Assembly: GCA_002155105.1 (NCBI GenBank)
Contig: MUZD01000001.1
Span: 372,001 to 436,000 of the forward strand
DNA: 64,000 bases
Reading direction: 5' to 3'
Source of the DNA: Sedimentibacter sp. SX930
Lineage (GTDB): Bacteria > Bacillota > Bacilli > Lactobacillales > Aerococcaceae
Position numbers and translations under genes: made by a program. Below are positions 1 through 13,485 of the stretch, one piece after another (position 1 is the first letter of the stretch; each line of letters opens with the position of its first letter). The notes under the pieces were generated by a model that did no database searches, was not told where the DNA came from, and was given only the letters and a program-made list of their open reading frames with translations.

Positions 1-156
1 TTCTTGGTGGAGCAAGTGAAGGCAAACTATCCGGCTGCCTATACCTGTGCCAACAAAATATCGACCTATGTCGGAGCTGCCCATCAATTCCAAGTCGGGA
101 CCGACGAACTTGTTTACCTCACAATCCATATCCATCGGGTCGTGCAGCAAAAGTGA
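1..156 (+). CDS. BglG/LicT-family transcription antiterminator, C-terminal end (partial)
   Basis: The window opens inside a reading frame that stops at TGA 154-156, leaving 51 residues. The ending carries ELVYLTIHIHRV, the typical terminal helix of the second PTS regulation domain (PRD2) of BglG/LicT antiterminators, in which the histidines are PTS phosphorylation targets. The match to a RAT site 22 bases downstream and to a beta-glucoside PTS gene directly after it supports the call. In known systems the active dimer binds the RAT RNA hairpin and prevents termination. The RNA-binding domain and PRD1 lie outside the window, so family assignment rests on the tail and context. Confidence 0.8.
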   Translation, partial: FLVEQVKANYPAAYTCANKISTYVGAAHQFQVGTDELVYLTIHIHRVVQQK

Positions 157-177
157 ATACCTAAAATGCTCTCAAGA

Positions 178-258
178 GGATTGTTACTGGTAAAGCAGGC
201 AAAACCTAAGTAGACAGCAGCGGAAGAAATTCCCATGCTCTCTATTTAGGTTTTTTTT
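178..258 (+). promoter_or_regulatory. RAT antiterminator hairpin overlapping a Rho-independent terminator
   Basis: From 178 the sequence reads GGATTGTTACTGGTAAAGCA and continues into GGCAAAACC, a near-canonical LicT/BglG ribonucleic antiterminator. The AAACCTAA at its 3' end (202-209) can instead pair with TTTAGGTTT (245-253), forming a terminator followed by a T-run at 249-258. The mutually exclusive folds imply that EIIBCA is expressed only when the antiterminator encoded just upstream is active, that is when beta-glucosides are transported. Confidence 0.9.
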
Positions 259-262
259 ATAA

Positions 263-5330
<5,068 letters not shown>

Positions 5331-5338
5331 ACAAATAC

Positions 5339-5386
5339 AAAATCCCCTGTCTCACGCTCTTGCGTGTTTGGCAGGGGATTTTTATT
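5339..5386 (+). terminator. Rho-independent terminator of the bgl operon
   Basis: AATCCCCTG (5341) pairs with CAGGGGATT (5372) around an inner CACGC/GCGTG stem and is followed by a T-run. Confidence 0.9.
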
Positions 5387-5415
5387 TGCTAATATGCGTT
5401 TGGACTTCAGCCGGA

Positions 5416-5742
5416 ATGTCCGATATCGGAGAGAAATCGGACAAGTTGGAGCCTGCAAGAGTCGCGGATGTCCGATACCGGAGAGAAATCGGACAAGCTG
5501 GTGCCTACGATGGTTGTGGATGTCCGATACCGGAAAGAAATCGGACAAGCAGCATGCGGTAGTGTTGCGGATGTCCGATACCGGAAAGAAATCGGACAAG
5601 CAGCATGCGGTAGTGTTGCGGATGTCCGATACCGGAAAGAAATCGGACAAGCAGCATGCGTTAGTGTCGCGGATGTCCGATACCGGAGAGAAATCGGACA
5701 AGCTGGAGCCAGCAAGGATGGTGGTTGTCCGATAACACTACT
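5416..5742. repeat. Tandem palindrome array, family A (seven units, 51-52 bp period)
   Basis: Units begin at 5416, 5468, 5520, 5571, 5622, 5673 and 5725. Each contains TGTCCGAT, a loop of about 11 bases, and ATCGGACA, giving an 8-bp stem, followed by a linker of about 23 bases. The three middle units are almost identical including the linker CAAGCAGCATGCGG. The last copy lacks its right arm and runs up to the pdxT stop. The array fills the gap between convergent bgl and pdxT genes. A second array with the same arms and linker lies at 57221. Confidence 0.93.
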
Positions 5743-6315
5743 TTATCCGACTTTCTTCAAAAAATACTCGAACACCGACAGATCGTCCGTCAATTCCGGA
5801 TGGAAAGCAGTAACCAAAATCTGGTCGTTTTCGGCCGCTACAATCTTTCCGTCGATGCTTGCAAGCACGCGGACTCCCTTTCCGACTGAGCGGATGTAAG
5901 GGGCGCGGATGAAGACGGATTCCACCGGTTCTGCGATGCCTTCAAATGGCAGCAGGGCTTCGAAACTGTCGACTTGGCGCCCGAAGCCGTTCCGTTCGAC
6001 TGCGATGTCGATGAAGCCGAGCCGCAATTCATCGGGTGCATGGCTGCTGTCCGTGCTGCAAAGAATCAGTCCGGCGCAGGTGCCGAAAATCGCTTTGCCG
6101 GCTGCGAAGAATTTCCGCAAAGGTTCCTCCAGATGCTGTTCGCGGATCAAACGGCCGATGGCGGTCGATTCGCCGCCTGGGATGATCAGCCCGTCCAAGC
6201 CGTCCAGATCGGCGGGCAGTTTGACGGCAGAGGCGGTGACACCCAACTTAGTCAGAGCCTGCAGGTGCTCCGTGACCGCACCTTGCAAGGCCAATACGCC
6301 GATTTTATTTGTCAT
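5743..6315 (-). CDS. pdxT: Pyridoxal 5'-phosphate synthase glutaminase subunit
   Basis: A 190-residue class I glutamine amidotransferase that releases ammonia from glutamine and passes it to PdxS. The catalytic triad is visible: C80 in GTCAGL, H172 and E174 in FHPEL, together with the GGES glutamine-binding loop at 47-50. It lies 2 bases downstream of pdxS, as in most Firmicute pdxST operons, so the two are co-transcribed and form the dodecameric PLP synthase. Its 3' end abuts the family A palindrome array and no separate T-rich terminator is evident there. Confidence 0.96.
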   Translation of the reverse strand: MTNKIGVLALQGAVTEHLQALTKLGVTASAVKLPADLDGLDGLIIPGGESTAIGRLIREQHLEEPLRKFFAAGKAIFGTCAGLILCSTDSSHAPDELRLGFIDIAVERNGFGRQVDSFEALLPFEGIAEPVESVFIRAPYIRSVGKGVRVLASIDGKIVAAENDQILVTAFHPELTDDLSVFEYFLKKVG

Positions 6316-6317
6316 GC

Positions 6318-7208
6318 TTACCAGCCTCTTTCCTGCATGCGTTCGGAGGCGTGGAGCGTACTGATGTCGATCCCTTTCATCGGTTCACCCAAGCCTTTGG
6401 ACAGTTCGGCCAACAAGGCATAGTCCTCGTAATTGGTTGTCGCGCGGACGATGGCGCGGGCGAATTTTTCGGGATTTTCGGCTTTGAAGATGCCGGATCC
6501 GACGAAGACGCCATCTGCGCCCAAGCTCATCATCAAGGCCGCGTCAGCAGGTGTTGCGACACCGCCGGCAGCGAAGTTCACGACCGGCAATTTCCCGAGC
6601 AATTTGATTTCCTTGACCAGTTCGTAAGGGGCTCCGATTTCCTTGGCGAACGTCATCAGCTCATCGTCCGATTTTGTGATCAACTGGCGGATTTGGCCGT
6701 TGACTTTGCGCATATGACGGACGGCTTCCACGATATTGCCGGTCCCCGGCTCGCCTTTCGTGCGCAGCATTGAAGCTCCTTCACCGATGCGGCGCAAAGC
6801 TTCACCCAGATCGCGGCAGCCGCAGACGAAAGGAACGGTATAGTCAGATTTCAAAAGGTGGAATTCCTCATCGGCAGGGGTCAGCACTTCGCTCTCGTCG
6901 ATATAGTCGACGCCCATCGCTTCCAGGATGCGTGCTTCAGTGATGTGGCCGATGCGGGCTTTCGCCATTACGGGAATGCTCACGGCGTTCATCACTTCCT
7001 CGACGATGGTGGGATCCGCCATGCGGGCAACTCCGCCGGCTGCACGGATGTCCGATGGCACGCGCTCCAATGCCATGACCGCTACGGCACCTGCAGCCTC
7101 GGCGATCCTTGCCTGCTCCGCGTTCACGACATCCATGATGACGCCGCCTTTTTGCATTTGGGCCATCCCACGTTTTACTTTTTCTGAACCGATGATTTTT
7201 GTTTTCAT
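6318..7208 (-). CDS. pdxS: Pyridoxal 5'-phosphate synthase lyase subunit
   Basis: A 296-residue TIM-barrel enzyme that makes PLP from ribose 5-phosphate, glyceraldehyde 3-phosphate and PdxT-supplied ammonia. Conserved family stretches are obvious: [20 protein letters not shown] near the start, [21 protein letters not shown] with an active-site lysine, and [16 protein letters not shown] in the phosphate site. Length is standard. The start is preceded by AAGGAGGAT on the minus strand. It is divergent from a MocR-type PdxR regulator, and direct repeats sit directly upstream of its start. Confidence 0.97.
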   Translation of the reverse strand: MKTKIIGSEKVKRGMAQMQKGGVIMDVVNAEQARIAEAAGAVAVMALERVPSDIRAAGGVARMADPTIVEEVMNAVSIPVMAKARIGHITEARILEAMGVDYIDESEVLTPADEEFHLLKSDYTVPFVCGCRDLGEALRRIGEGASMLRTKGEPGTGNIVEAVRHMRKVNGQIRQLITKSDDELMTFAKEIGAPYELVKEIKLLGKLPVVNFAAGGVATPADAALMMSLGADGVFVGSGIFKAENPEKFARAIVRATTNYEDYALLAELSKGLGEPMKGIDISTLHASERMQERGW

Positions 7209-7221
7209 AAATAATCCTCCT

Positions 7222-7257
7222 TGGTTTAAATGATAAAATGGTTAAAGAATGGTTAAA
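7222..7257. promoter_or_regulatory. Putative PdxR operator repeats and pdxST promoter
   Basis: ATGGTTAAA occurs at 7238 and 7249 (11 bp apart), with a related TGGTTTAAAT at 7222. On the minus strand a weak promoter, TTTAAC (7257-7252), 16 bp, TATCAT (7235-7230), lies over these repeats, the position expected for a MocR activator site. Assignment to PdxR is inferred from location. Confidence 0.45.
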
Positions 7258-7323
7258 TCATAATCCCTTTTTTCAGAAACACCTACATCCAATTGGACTG
7301 TTTCCGAACCAACCAATTTGGTG

Positions 7324-7329
7324 TATAAT
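7324..7329 (+). promoter_or_regulatory. Probable -10 element of the pdxR promoter
   Basis: A perfect TATAAT lies 26 bases before the pdxR start codon. No good -35 is seen at normal spacing (TTTCCG at 7301), suggesting a weak or activator-dependent promoter. Confidence 0.5.
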
Positions 7330-7355
7330 GTTTAAAAACCAAGGAGAGTGAAGCA

Positions 7356-8771
7356 ATGGTGGAGTGGAGACTGGATCAGGATAGGGGCATGCCGCTCTAT
7401 CAACAGCTTATGCAGCTGATCGAAGAGAAGATAAAAGCCGGCGATTTGGTTCCCGGCCGAGCCTTGCCGGCGGAACGCAAGCTTGCGGAGGAACTGCAGG
7501 TCAACAGGTCTACCGTCATCCGGGCACTGGAAGAGCTGACGACGCAGGGGATCCTCATCCGCAAAAGGGGCAGTGGAACGTTCGTGAATCCGAATAAATG
7601 GGGGATGCAGACAAGGCCCACCATCAATTGGCGGACTTCCTTGACGCCGGATAATCTTTCGATGGACACCCCTTACCAAAGGAACGTCAAGCAGCTATTG
7701 GCACAGCACAAGTCGCGCGAAATCCTGGATTTGGGGAATGGGGATTTGCCGAAGGACCTCTTGCCGGAACTGAAGATCCCGGATATTTCGCTTGGGGAAA
7801 TGCTGCATGGGGAAGCCACTTTCATCAGGGAAAACCGCGGCATCAAAGCCACGAGAGAAAGCGTTCAAAAACATCTGCATACCGCGTACGGGATGACTGT
7901 CCCGCTGGAGGAAATCTTCATCACTTCGGGAACCCAGCAATCATTGTTTTTGATTACGCAAGGGCTGTTGAAGCCAGGCGACGCGATCGGCATCGAGGCT
8001 CCTTCCTATTTCTATTCTTTGCGGCTTTTTCAGGCTGCCGGTCTGCGGATTATTCCGATTCCTATGGATGGTGAGGGAATGAACGTCAATGGTCTTCAGG
8101 AAGCTTCCTTGCAGTATCCTCTGAAGATGCTTTTTCTGAATCCGATTTTCCAGAATCCGACAGGAACGATCATGAGTCCGGAGCGGAAACAGGCCATCCT
8201 TGATTATTGTTTGCTGAAGCGCATCCCGATCGTGGAGGATGATGCATATGGCAGCTTTGTTTTTGATGAAACGGTCGATAACCGTCCGTTGAAAAGCCTG
8301 GATAAACGACAGCAAGTGCTTTATCTGGGTTCCTTGTCCAAATTTGCCGGCCAACACATCCGGATCGGCTGGATGGTTGGGCCTGCCGCCATTATCCGGG
8401 AATTGGCCGACATTCGCGATCAGATCGACTCCGGATTGAGTTTCTTGCCGCAGCTGTTGGCCGAACATTATTTGACTAGCGAAATCACTGCCCATCTCCC
8501 GATCATCGTTTCGGCGTTGAAAGAGCGCGCCGACAAATTGCAGACCTGGCTCAGAAAAAAATATGGGCCGGAGATAAGTTTTGAACCAGCAAAAGGCGGC
8601 TACCATCTTTATTGTCGCTTCGCCAATAAAACCGATGCTGAGATGGATGAAATGCTCCAGGAATTATTGGAAGAAAAAGTGGTCGTGAAGGAAGGCATCC
8701 AATTCGGTGATCAAAAAAATGCGGTCCGTTTCAGTTTCGGTCATTTTGTGGAGCGGGATATAAAGTCATGA
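7356..8771 (+). CDS. pdxR: MocR/GntR-family PLP-responsive regulator (PdxR-type)
   Basis: A 471-residue fusion of a GntR winged helix (about 1-75, GRALPAERKLAEELQVNRST) with a fold-type I aminotransferase-like domain. The PLP-binding features remain: NPTGT, VEDDAYGSF and the Schiff-base lysine in LGSLSKFAGQHIRIGW. Known PdxR proteins sense PLP and control pdxST; the divergent arrangement with only 147 bases between starts fits that role. ATG 7356 has AAGGAGAG in front. A role for the next locus, which encodes a PLP-dependent aminotransferase, cannot be excluded. Confidence 0.9.
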   Translation: MVEWRLDQDRGMPLYQQLMQLIEEKIKAGDLVPGRALPAERKLAEELQVNRSTVIRALEELTTQGILIRKRGSGTFVNPNKWGMQTRPTINWRTSLTPDNLSMDTPYQRNVKQLLAQHKSREILDLGNGDLPKDLLPELKIPDISLGEMLHGEATFIRENRGIKATRESVQKHLHTAYGMTVPLEEIFITSGTQQSLFLITQGLLKPGDAIGIEAPSYFYSLRLFQAAGLRIIPIPMDGEGMNVNGLQEASLQYPLKMLFLNPIFQNPTGTIMSPERKQAILDYCLLKRIPIVEDDAYGSFVFDETVDNRPLKSLDKRQQVLYLGSLSKFAGQHIRIGWMVGPAAIIRELADIRDQIDSGLSFLPQLLAEHYLTSEITAHLPIIVSALKERADKLQTWLRKKYGPEISFEPAKGGYHLYCRFANKTDAEMDEMLQELLEEKVVVKEGIQFGDQKNAVRFSFGHFVERDIKS

Positions 8772-9110
8772 GTCCGGATTGTCTGGGAATTCCTTACATT
8801 TCCGCTCCCGTTTGCTGGGCAATATTCTTTAAATGAAATGAAAACGAAAAATAAATCGATATCCATGTCAGGAAACCTTCCGTAAAGATAACGGGAGGTT
8901 TTTTTTGTTGGAATCCTTTATGTATCAAAGATATTGACCGTTATTACAACCTTGTTCCCAAAGCAATGTGAACGAAACTGACATCGCATAACAGAAAATG
9001 TCCTATCCCGTGTCACGAAATGTTTTTTGTTTGCCTGATAAATCTATATAATCAAACCATCGAAGTTACAAAAGATATTACAAGTATGCATGAAAAGGGG
9101 AGCGAGCTTT
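8772..9110. other. Intergenic stretch pdxR to aminotransferase
   Basis: It holds the pdxR terminator at 8873-8909 and a TATAAT at 9047-9052 that probably serves the next gene; its -35 is weak (TTTTTG at 9024). No other open frame or structured element was recognised. Confidence 0.6.
8873..8909 (+). terminator. Rho-independent terminator after pdxR
   Basis: AACCTTCCGT pairs with ACGGGAGGTT across a 7-base loop and is followed by eight T residues. Confidence 0.9.
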
Positions 9111-10505
9111 ATGACAGGAACAACATCACTAACGGAAACAGAATTGAGATATCAATTGCCGGAAATCATCACTGCAGCATTGCCGGGGGAAAAGGCAGCA
9201 GCCATCCTGGCACGGAGATCTGAAGCAATCCCTCCTTCTTTAACATGCGTCTACCCGGTTGCGATCGCGAAGGCAGAGGGTGCCATCATCGAGGACGTGG
9301 ACGGCAACCGCTTTTTGGATTGGGTCGGAGGCGTAGGTGTTTTGAATATCGGACATCGTCACCCGAAAGTTGTCGAAGCGGTCAAACAGCAGGAAAACGA
9401 TTATTTTCATGCGATGATCAATATCCTTACGAGCGAAAAGTATATCGCATTGGCTGAAAAAATGAATGAAATCGTTCCGGTGAAGGGCTTCAAGAAGAGA
9501 ACATTCTTTGCGAACAGCGGTGCTGAAGCGATCGAAAACGGCGTAAAGGTGGCGAGAGCCTACACGAAGCGTCCGAATGTCATCGTATTCTCCGGTGCCT
9601 TTCATGGGCGTACGCTGCTGACGACGCACATGACGGCTAAAAAAGCCAACTCGATCGGCTTAGGGCCGTTCCCGGATGGGATATTCCGTGTGGATTATCC
9701 AAATCTTTACCGTAAACCGGCCTATTATACGGATTCAGAGGCAGTAGCCTATTACATCGACCGCATCAAACGCGCCTTTGACGAGTTGACACCAGCCAGC
9801 CAAGTTGCTGCCATCGTGTTTGAACCGGTACAGGGCGAGGGCGGCTTTATCCCGGCCCCGATCGAATGGGTCAAAGCGGTCCGCCAGATCTGTGATGAAA
9901 ATGGCATCATGATGATGACGGATGAAGTGCAGACCGGATTCGGTCGCTCGGGTAAACTTTTCGCCTCTTCCTACTACGAAGAAGCCGGCTGTGCACCGGA
10001 TATCCTGTGTACGGCAAAATCAATCGCAGGCGGTTTCCCACTCAGCGCCATCGTTGCCCGTGACGAAATCGTCAAAGGGATCGGGGGCGGATTGATCGGA
10101 GGCACTTTCGGAGGCAACTCGGTATCCTGTGCTGCGGCACTTGCGACGATTCAAGTCATCGAAGACGAAAATCTCTGCGAACGTTCATTGAAACTGGGTG
10201 CAGCTTACACTGCCCGCGTTGAGGAATGGCAACAGCAATACAAAGAAATCGGCGATGTGCGCGGATTAGGCGGCATGATCGGCGTCGAATTCATCAAAGA
10301 CCGTCTGACTAAGGAACCTGCTCCGGAATTGGTAAACGCGCTGATCCACCAATGTGTACAGAACGGCCTGATCATCGAAAATGCAGGCACCTACGGGAAT
10401 GTGGTTCGCTTCCTGGCCCCGTTGGTCATGACGGATGAACAGTTGGAAGCTGGTCTTGCCATTTTTGAAAATGCAATCGACGCCTTGTGCACAAAGCTTG
10501 CCTAG
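9111..10505 (+). CDS. Class III aminotransferase (4-aminobutyrate aminotransferase-like)
   Basis: A 464-residue PLP enzyme of the GabT/omega-aminotransferase group. Diagnostic stretches are FANSGAEAIENGVKVAR (phosphate site), FSGAFHGRT, TDEVQTGFGRSG (PLP ring aspartate) and CTAKSIAGGFPLSA containing the Schiff-base lysine. ATG 9111 is preferred over an upstream ATG because AAAAGGGGAGCG lies 8 bases in front. The next gene, 26 bases on, is a YqhD-like alcohol dehydrogenase. The two could convert an omega-amino acid or amine to the semialdehyde and then an alcohol, for example GABA to 4-hydroxybutyrate. Substrate is not determinable here. Confidence 0.85.
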   Translation: MTGTTSLTETELRYQLPEIITAALPGEKAAAILARRSEAIPPSLTCVYPVAIAKAEGAIIEDVDGNRFLDWVGGVGVLNIGHRHPKVVEAVKQQENDYFHAMINILTSEKYIALAEKMNEIVPVKGFKKRTFFANSGAEAIENGVKVARAYTKRPNVIVFSGAFHGRTLLTTHMTAKKANSIGLGPFPDGIFRVDYPNLYRKPAYYTDSEAVAYYIDRIKRAFDELTPASQVAAIVFEPVQGEGGFIPAPIEWVKAVRQICDENGIMMMTDEVQTGFGRSGKLFASSYYEEAGCAPDILCTAKSIAGGFPLSAIVARDEIVKGIGGGLIGGTFGGNSVSCAAALATIQVIEDENLCERSLKLGAAYTARVEEWQQQYKEIGDVRGLGGMIGVEFIKDRLTKEPAPELVNALIHQCVQNGLIIENAGTYGNVVRFLAPLVMTDEQLEAGLAIFENAIDALCTKLA

Positions 10506-10531
10506 TTATCTGAAACCAATGGGGGAATACT

Positions 10532-11719
10532 ATGGTACCGTCAACTGAAATCATGGATTTTGAATTTTATAATCCTGTCCGGATCGCGTTCGGTCGGGAT
10601 CAGGTCAAAAAAATCGACAAATTTGTTCCAAAAGACGCAAAAGTATTGATCACTTACGGAGGCGGCAGCGCCAAACGTTCCGGCACCTTCGATCGCGTCG
10701 TGGAGGCTCTGGGTGACAGGGAATGGGGCGAGTTCGGCGGCATCCCGGCGAACCCGGTCTTTGAATATCTGATGGATGCTGTCGAGAAGATCAAAACGGA
10801 AGGGTACACCTTCCTGATTGCGGTGGGCGGCGGATCGGTCATCGACGGCACGAAATTCATCGCGGCAGCCAGCCTGTTCGAAGGCGATCCGATCGACATC
10901 TTCGCAAGCGGTGTCGGCAAAGGCTTGCCGGTTGAAAAGGCCATGCCTTTCGGTACCGTTTTGACGATTCCGGCAACTTCCTCGGAAATGAACCCGATTA
11001 CCGTAGTCAGCTTCGAGGAATTGCAGGCGAAGGTGAGCATCAAAAATGAAAATCTCTTCCCGGATTTTTCGATTCTGGAACCCGAATTGACTTACACTTT
11101 GCCGAAAAGGCAATTGGCGAACGGCCTCTCGGATTCCTTTGTCCATGTCATGGAGAATTACTTGACCTATCCGGTCGGTGCAAAGCTGCAGGATCGCTGG
11201 TCTGAAGGCATTCTGCATACTTTCATCGAAATCGGGCAGGAAGTCTTGGCGGATGAAGAAATAGATTACAACACGCGGGCGAATTTCATGTGGACTGTCA
11301 CGAACGGCTTCAACGGATTCACAGCTTCCGGGGTGCCTGGCGATTGGTCCAGCCATGCACTTGGCTACGAAATCACGGCTTTGAACGGGACCGACCATGC
11401 CCGTACGCTTTCGGTCATCCTGCCTGCCACCATGAAGGTACGCAAAAAGGAAAAATGGGATAAGCTGCTCCAGTATGCAGAGCGCGTATGGGGTGCGACG
11501 GAAGGTGACGATGAGGCGCGGATTGATTTTGGCATCCACAAAACAGAGGAATTCTTCCGTTCGTTGGAAATGCCGATCCGATTCAGTGAAATCGGCATCG
11601 AAGAGACTGATATCGACTATATGGTTGAACAACTGGAAGTCCACAAGCGGGACCGCCTTTCAGAACGCGCTGACCAGACACTGGACATCAGCAGAAAAAT
11701 ATACGAAATGGCTTTATGA
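10532..11719 (+). CDS. Iron-containing alcohol dehydrogenase (YqhD/BdhA-like)
   Basis: A 395-residue group III alcohol dehydrogenase. The nucleotide-binding GGGSVIDGTKFIAAA motif matches YqhD-type aldehyde reductases, and likely metal ligands are present in LSDSFVHVMENY (Asp, His), SSHALGYE and GTDHARTLS (His). ATG 10532 follows GGGGGA at proper distance; a second in-frame ATG at 10553 is possible. Together with the upstream aminotransferase it probably reduces the aldehyde formed by transamination. No clear terminator follows and sequence turns AT-rich right after the stop. Confidence 0.88.
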   Translation: MVPSTEIMDFEFYNPVRIAFGRDQVKKIDKFVPKDAKVLITYGGGSAKRSGTFDRVVEALGDREWGEFGGIPANPVFEYLMDAVEKIKTEGYTFLIAVGGGSVIDGTKFIAAASLFEGDPIDIFASGVGKGLPVEKAMPFGTVLTIPATSSEMNPITVVSFEELQAKVSIKNENLFPDFSILEPELTYTLPKRQLANGLSDSFVHVMENYLTYPVGAKLQDRWSEGILHTFIEIGQEVLADEEIDYNTRANFMWTVTNGFNGFTASGVPGDWSSHALGYEITALNGTDHARTLSVILPATMKVRKKEKWDKLLQYAERVWGATEGDDEARIDFGIHKTEEFFRSLEMPIRFSEIGIEETDIDYMVEQLEVHKRDRLSERADQTLDISRKIYEMAL

Positions 11720-12406
11720 TAGAGCGAGCAAATGAAACCAAAGAATATACTGATGCATAAGAAACTAAAGATACTCTTATATTAAAAAATGATTTTAAGA
11801 ATAGGTATTATTTATAGCTGTTTGCTAATAAGGCCGCCAAAGAAAGTATGTGTTGATGTGAATTGTATTCCTGTGAAAATCTCCAAACAGGAGGTACTTC
11901 ATAGGGATATATTTTTGTGTGTAATAAAAGAAAATAGGGTAGAAATTTAAGCTTCTGTTATCAGAAATACCTTATTTTGCAAGGCTAATTCGTAAGTGGT
12001 GGAATCATTAAGCATAGTTTGGAAACATTCACGTAAAATAAAATAAATGTTCCAAGATGAAAATTTAATAAATTAAGGTATAAAAGATGCCTCTTTTGTG
12101 GGACCAACTGAGGTAGTTTATGTATACGTCTGGAAATCATTTTTTGGAAACTGCTTTTAGAAGAGTATTATTTTGGACTATCAAATTAAACTCATTAGTA
12201 ATTCTATTTGGTGTATAAATATATCTCATTTAGCCGATACTGAGCACATAGAGTAAAGGAATTAATTGGTTGACCAAGGGACTAAGTTGAAACAATCGAC
12301 TGATGACTAATTTAAAGCATATAATATACTAATAAAAAACGTTTACAAATCGAAAAACACGTGATATATTATTTCACGTAAACGTTTACGAAATAGGGGA
12401 TGCTTT
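11720..12406. other. AT-rich intergenic stretch, possible edge of acquired DNA
   Basis: About 690 bases with visibly lower GC than the preceding genes. The only open frame longer than 50 codons starts at ATG 11789 (53 codons, no ribosome binding site, no recognisable motif). The final 70 bases hold the lacI-type promoter and operators. Otherwise nothing is recognised; it may be eroded DNA at an island boundary. Confidence 0.5.
12337..12390 (+). promoter_or_regulatory. Autoregulated promoter of the LacI-type gene with two operators
   Basis: TTTACA (12342-12347), 17 bp, TATATT (12365-12370) makes a good promoter. AAACGTTTAC at 12337-12346 overlaps the -35 and a full palindrome CGTAAACGTTTACG lies at 12377-12390 around the expected start site. 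Both match the LacI-family core, so the regulator very likely represses itself. Confidence 0.8.
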
Positions 12407-13420
12407 GTGAGTACAATACTAGATGTTGCAGAAAAAGCAAAAGTTTCTATCGCAACAGTATCCAGAGCTTTAAATAATCAGCCTGGATGTTCAGAAGAAA
12501 CGAGAAAAAAAGTTAAGAAAATAGCCCAAGAATTGGGTTATGAACCCAACGAAGTTGCTAGAAGCTTAATTAATAAAAAAACGAATACTATAGGGGTTAT
12601 TATACCTGAGATTTCGAGTCTGTTGAGTTCAGAATTTATTAATGGAATTGATGCTATAGCGAAGCAAGAAAATTCAAACTTAATTGTTACCTATACGAAA
12701 TCGAATATTGTAAGCACAGAAGAGAATCTGCGAATGTTACATGAGAAGAGAGTGGATGGCATTATATTCGTCAGTGAGATCCTACGAAAGGAATACTATG
12801 AATATATAAAAAGAAACAATATTCCCTGCGTATTGCTATCTACGAAATCAGCTGAATATGCGAGTGTACCATACGTGAAAGTTGATGATTATGATGCATC
12901 TTATGCAGCCACCAATTATTTGATCATTATGGGGCATAAAAAAATTGGCTTAATAAGCGGAAGCTCTGCAGATCCAATTGCGGGGAATCCACGAATTGAT
13001 GGGTACAAAAAAGCAATACTAGAAAATCTGAATATGGTTGTTGAAGAAAGGCAGATAGTATCAGGAAATGGGTTTGGATTCGATGACGGAAGAGATAATT
13101 TTATTCAATTAATTAAGCAATATCCTGATTTGACAGCCATATTTTGTGCAAGTGATGAAATGGCCATTGGAGCAATCTCTGCTGCATATAAATTAGGTAT
13201 AAGCATACCGGATGATGTCTCTATTATGGGTTATGATAATTTGAAAATATCTGAGATGTCAGTGCCACCGCTGACAACCACTGCTCAGCCATTAGTGAAA
13301 ATGGCAGAAAAGGCAACTGAAATATTGTTCAAAATTATCATTAAGAAGGATAGCGATGTGCATTCGATTATCATGCCATATCAAATCATTGAAAGAGAAA
13401 GTGTGAAAAATATAAAGTAA
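12407..13420 (+). CDS. LacI-family transcriptional regulator of the sugar island
   Basis: A 337-residue repressor with an N-terminal LacI helix-turn-helix (TILDVAEKAKVSIATVSRAL, residues about 3-22) and hinge, followed by a periplasmic-binding-protein-like sugar-sensing domain. It starts at GTG 12407 behind AGGGGATGC. Five copies of its presumed operator surround the gene: two at its own promoter, one inside its terminator and two ahead of the ABC transporter genes. Base composition is AT-rich like the following transport genes. The inducer is unknown, presumably the imported glycoside or a breakdown product. Confidence 0.92.
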   Translation: MSTILDVAEKAKVSIATVSRALNNQPGCSEETRKKVKKIAQELGYEPNEVARSLINKKTNTIGVIIPEISSLLSSEFINGIDAIAKQENSNLIVTYTKSNIVSTEENLRMLHEKRVDGIIFVSEILRKEYYEYIKRNNIPCVLLSTKSAEYASVPYVKVDDYDASYAATNYLIIMGHKKIGLISGSSADPIAGNPRIDGYKKAILENLNMVVEERQIVSGNGFGFDDGRDNFIQLIKQYPDLTAIFCASDEMAIGAISAAYKLGISIPDDVSIMGYDNLKISEMSVPPLTTTAQPLVKMAEKATEILFKIIIKKDSDVHSIIMPYQIIERESVKNIK

Positions 13421-13477
13421 TAAATTTCCCGATTGACGTAAAAGTTTACCTGGAACGACACGGGAAATTTAGTTTTT
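13421..13477 (+). terminator. Terminator of the LacI-type gene with an operator in its loop
   Basis: TAAATTTCCCG (13421-13431) pairs perfectly with CGGGAAATTTA (13461-13471), followed by GTTTTT. The loop contains CGTAAAAGTTTACC at 13437-13450, a degenerate LacI operator. Confidence 0.85.
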
Positions 13478-13485
13478 GATCGTAA

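Noticed and set aside
5364-5735. Open frames on both strands with 17-residue repeated peptides in the family A array
   Set aside because: The 51-bp period is a multiple of three, which keeps frames open by itself. There is no ribosome binding site and both strands are open.
5416-5742. CRISPR array with repeats of about 28 bp
   Set aside because: The intervening segments are nearly identical rather than unique, the repeat is a self-complementary hairpin, and no cas gene is present. Tandem palindrome array fits better.
11789-11950. 53-codon open frame in the AT-rich gap
   Set aside because: No ribosome binding site, no recognisable domain, and AT-rich context; likely chance.
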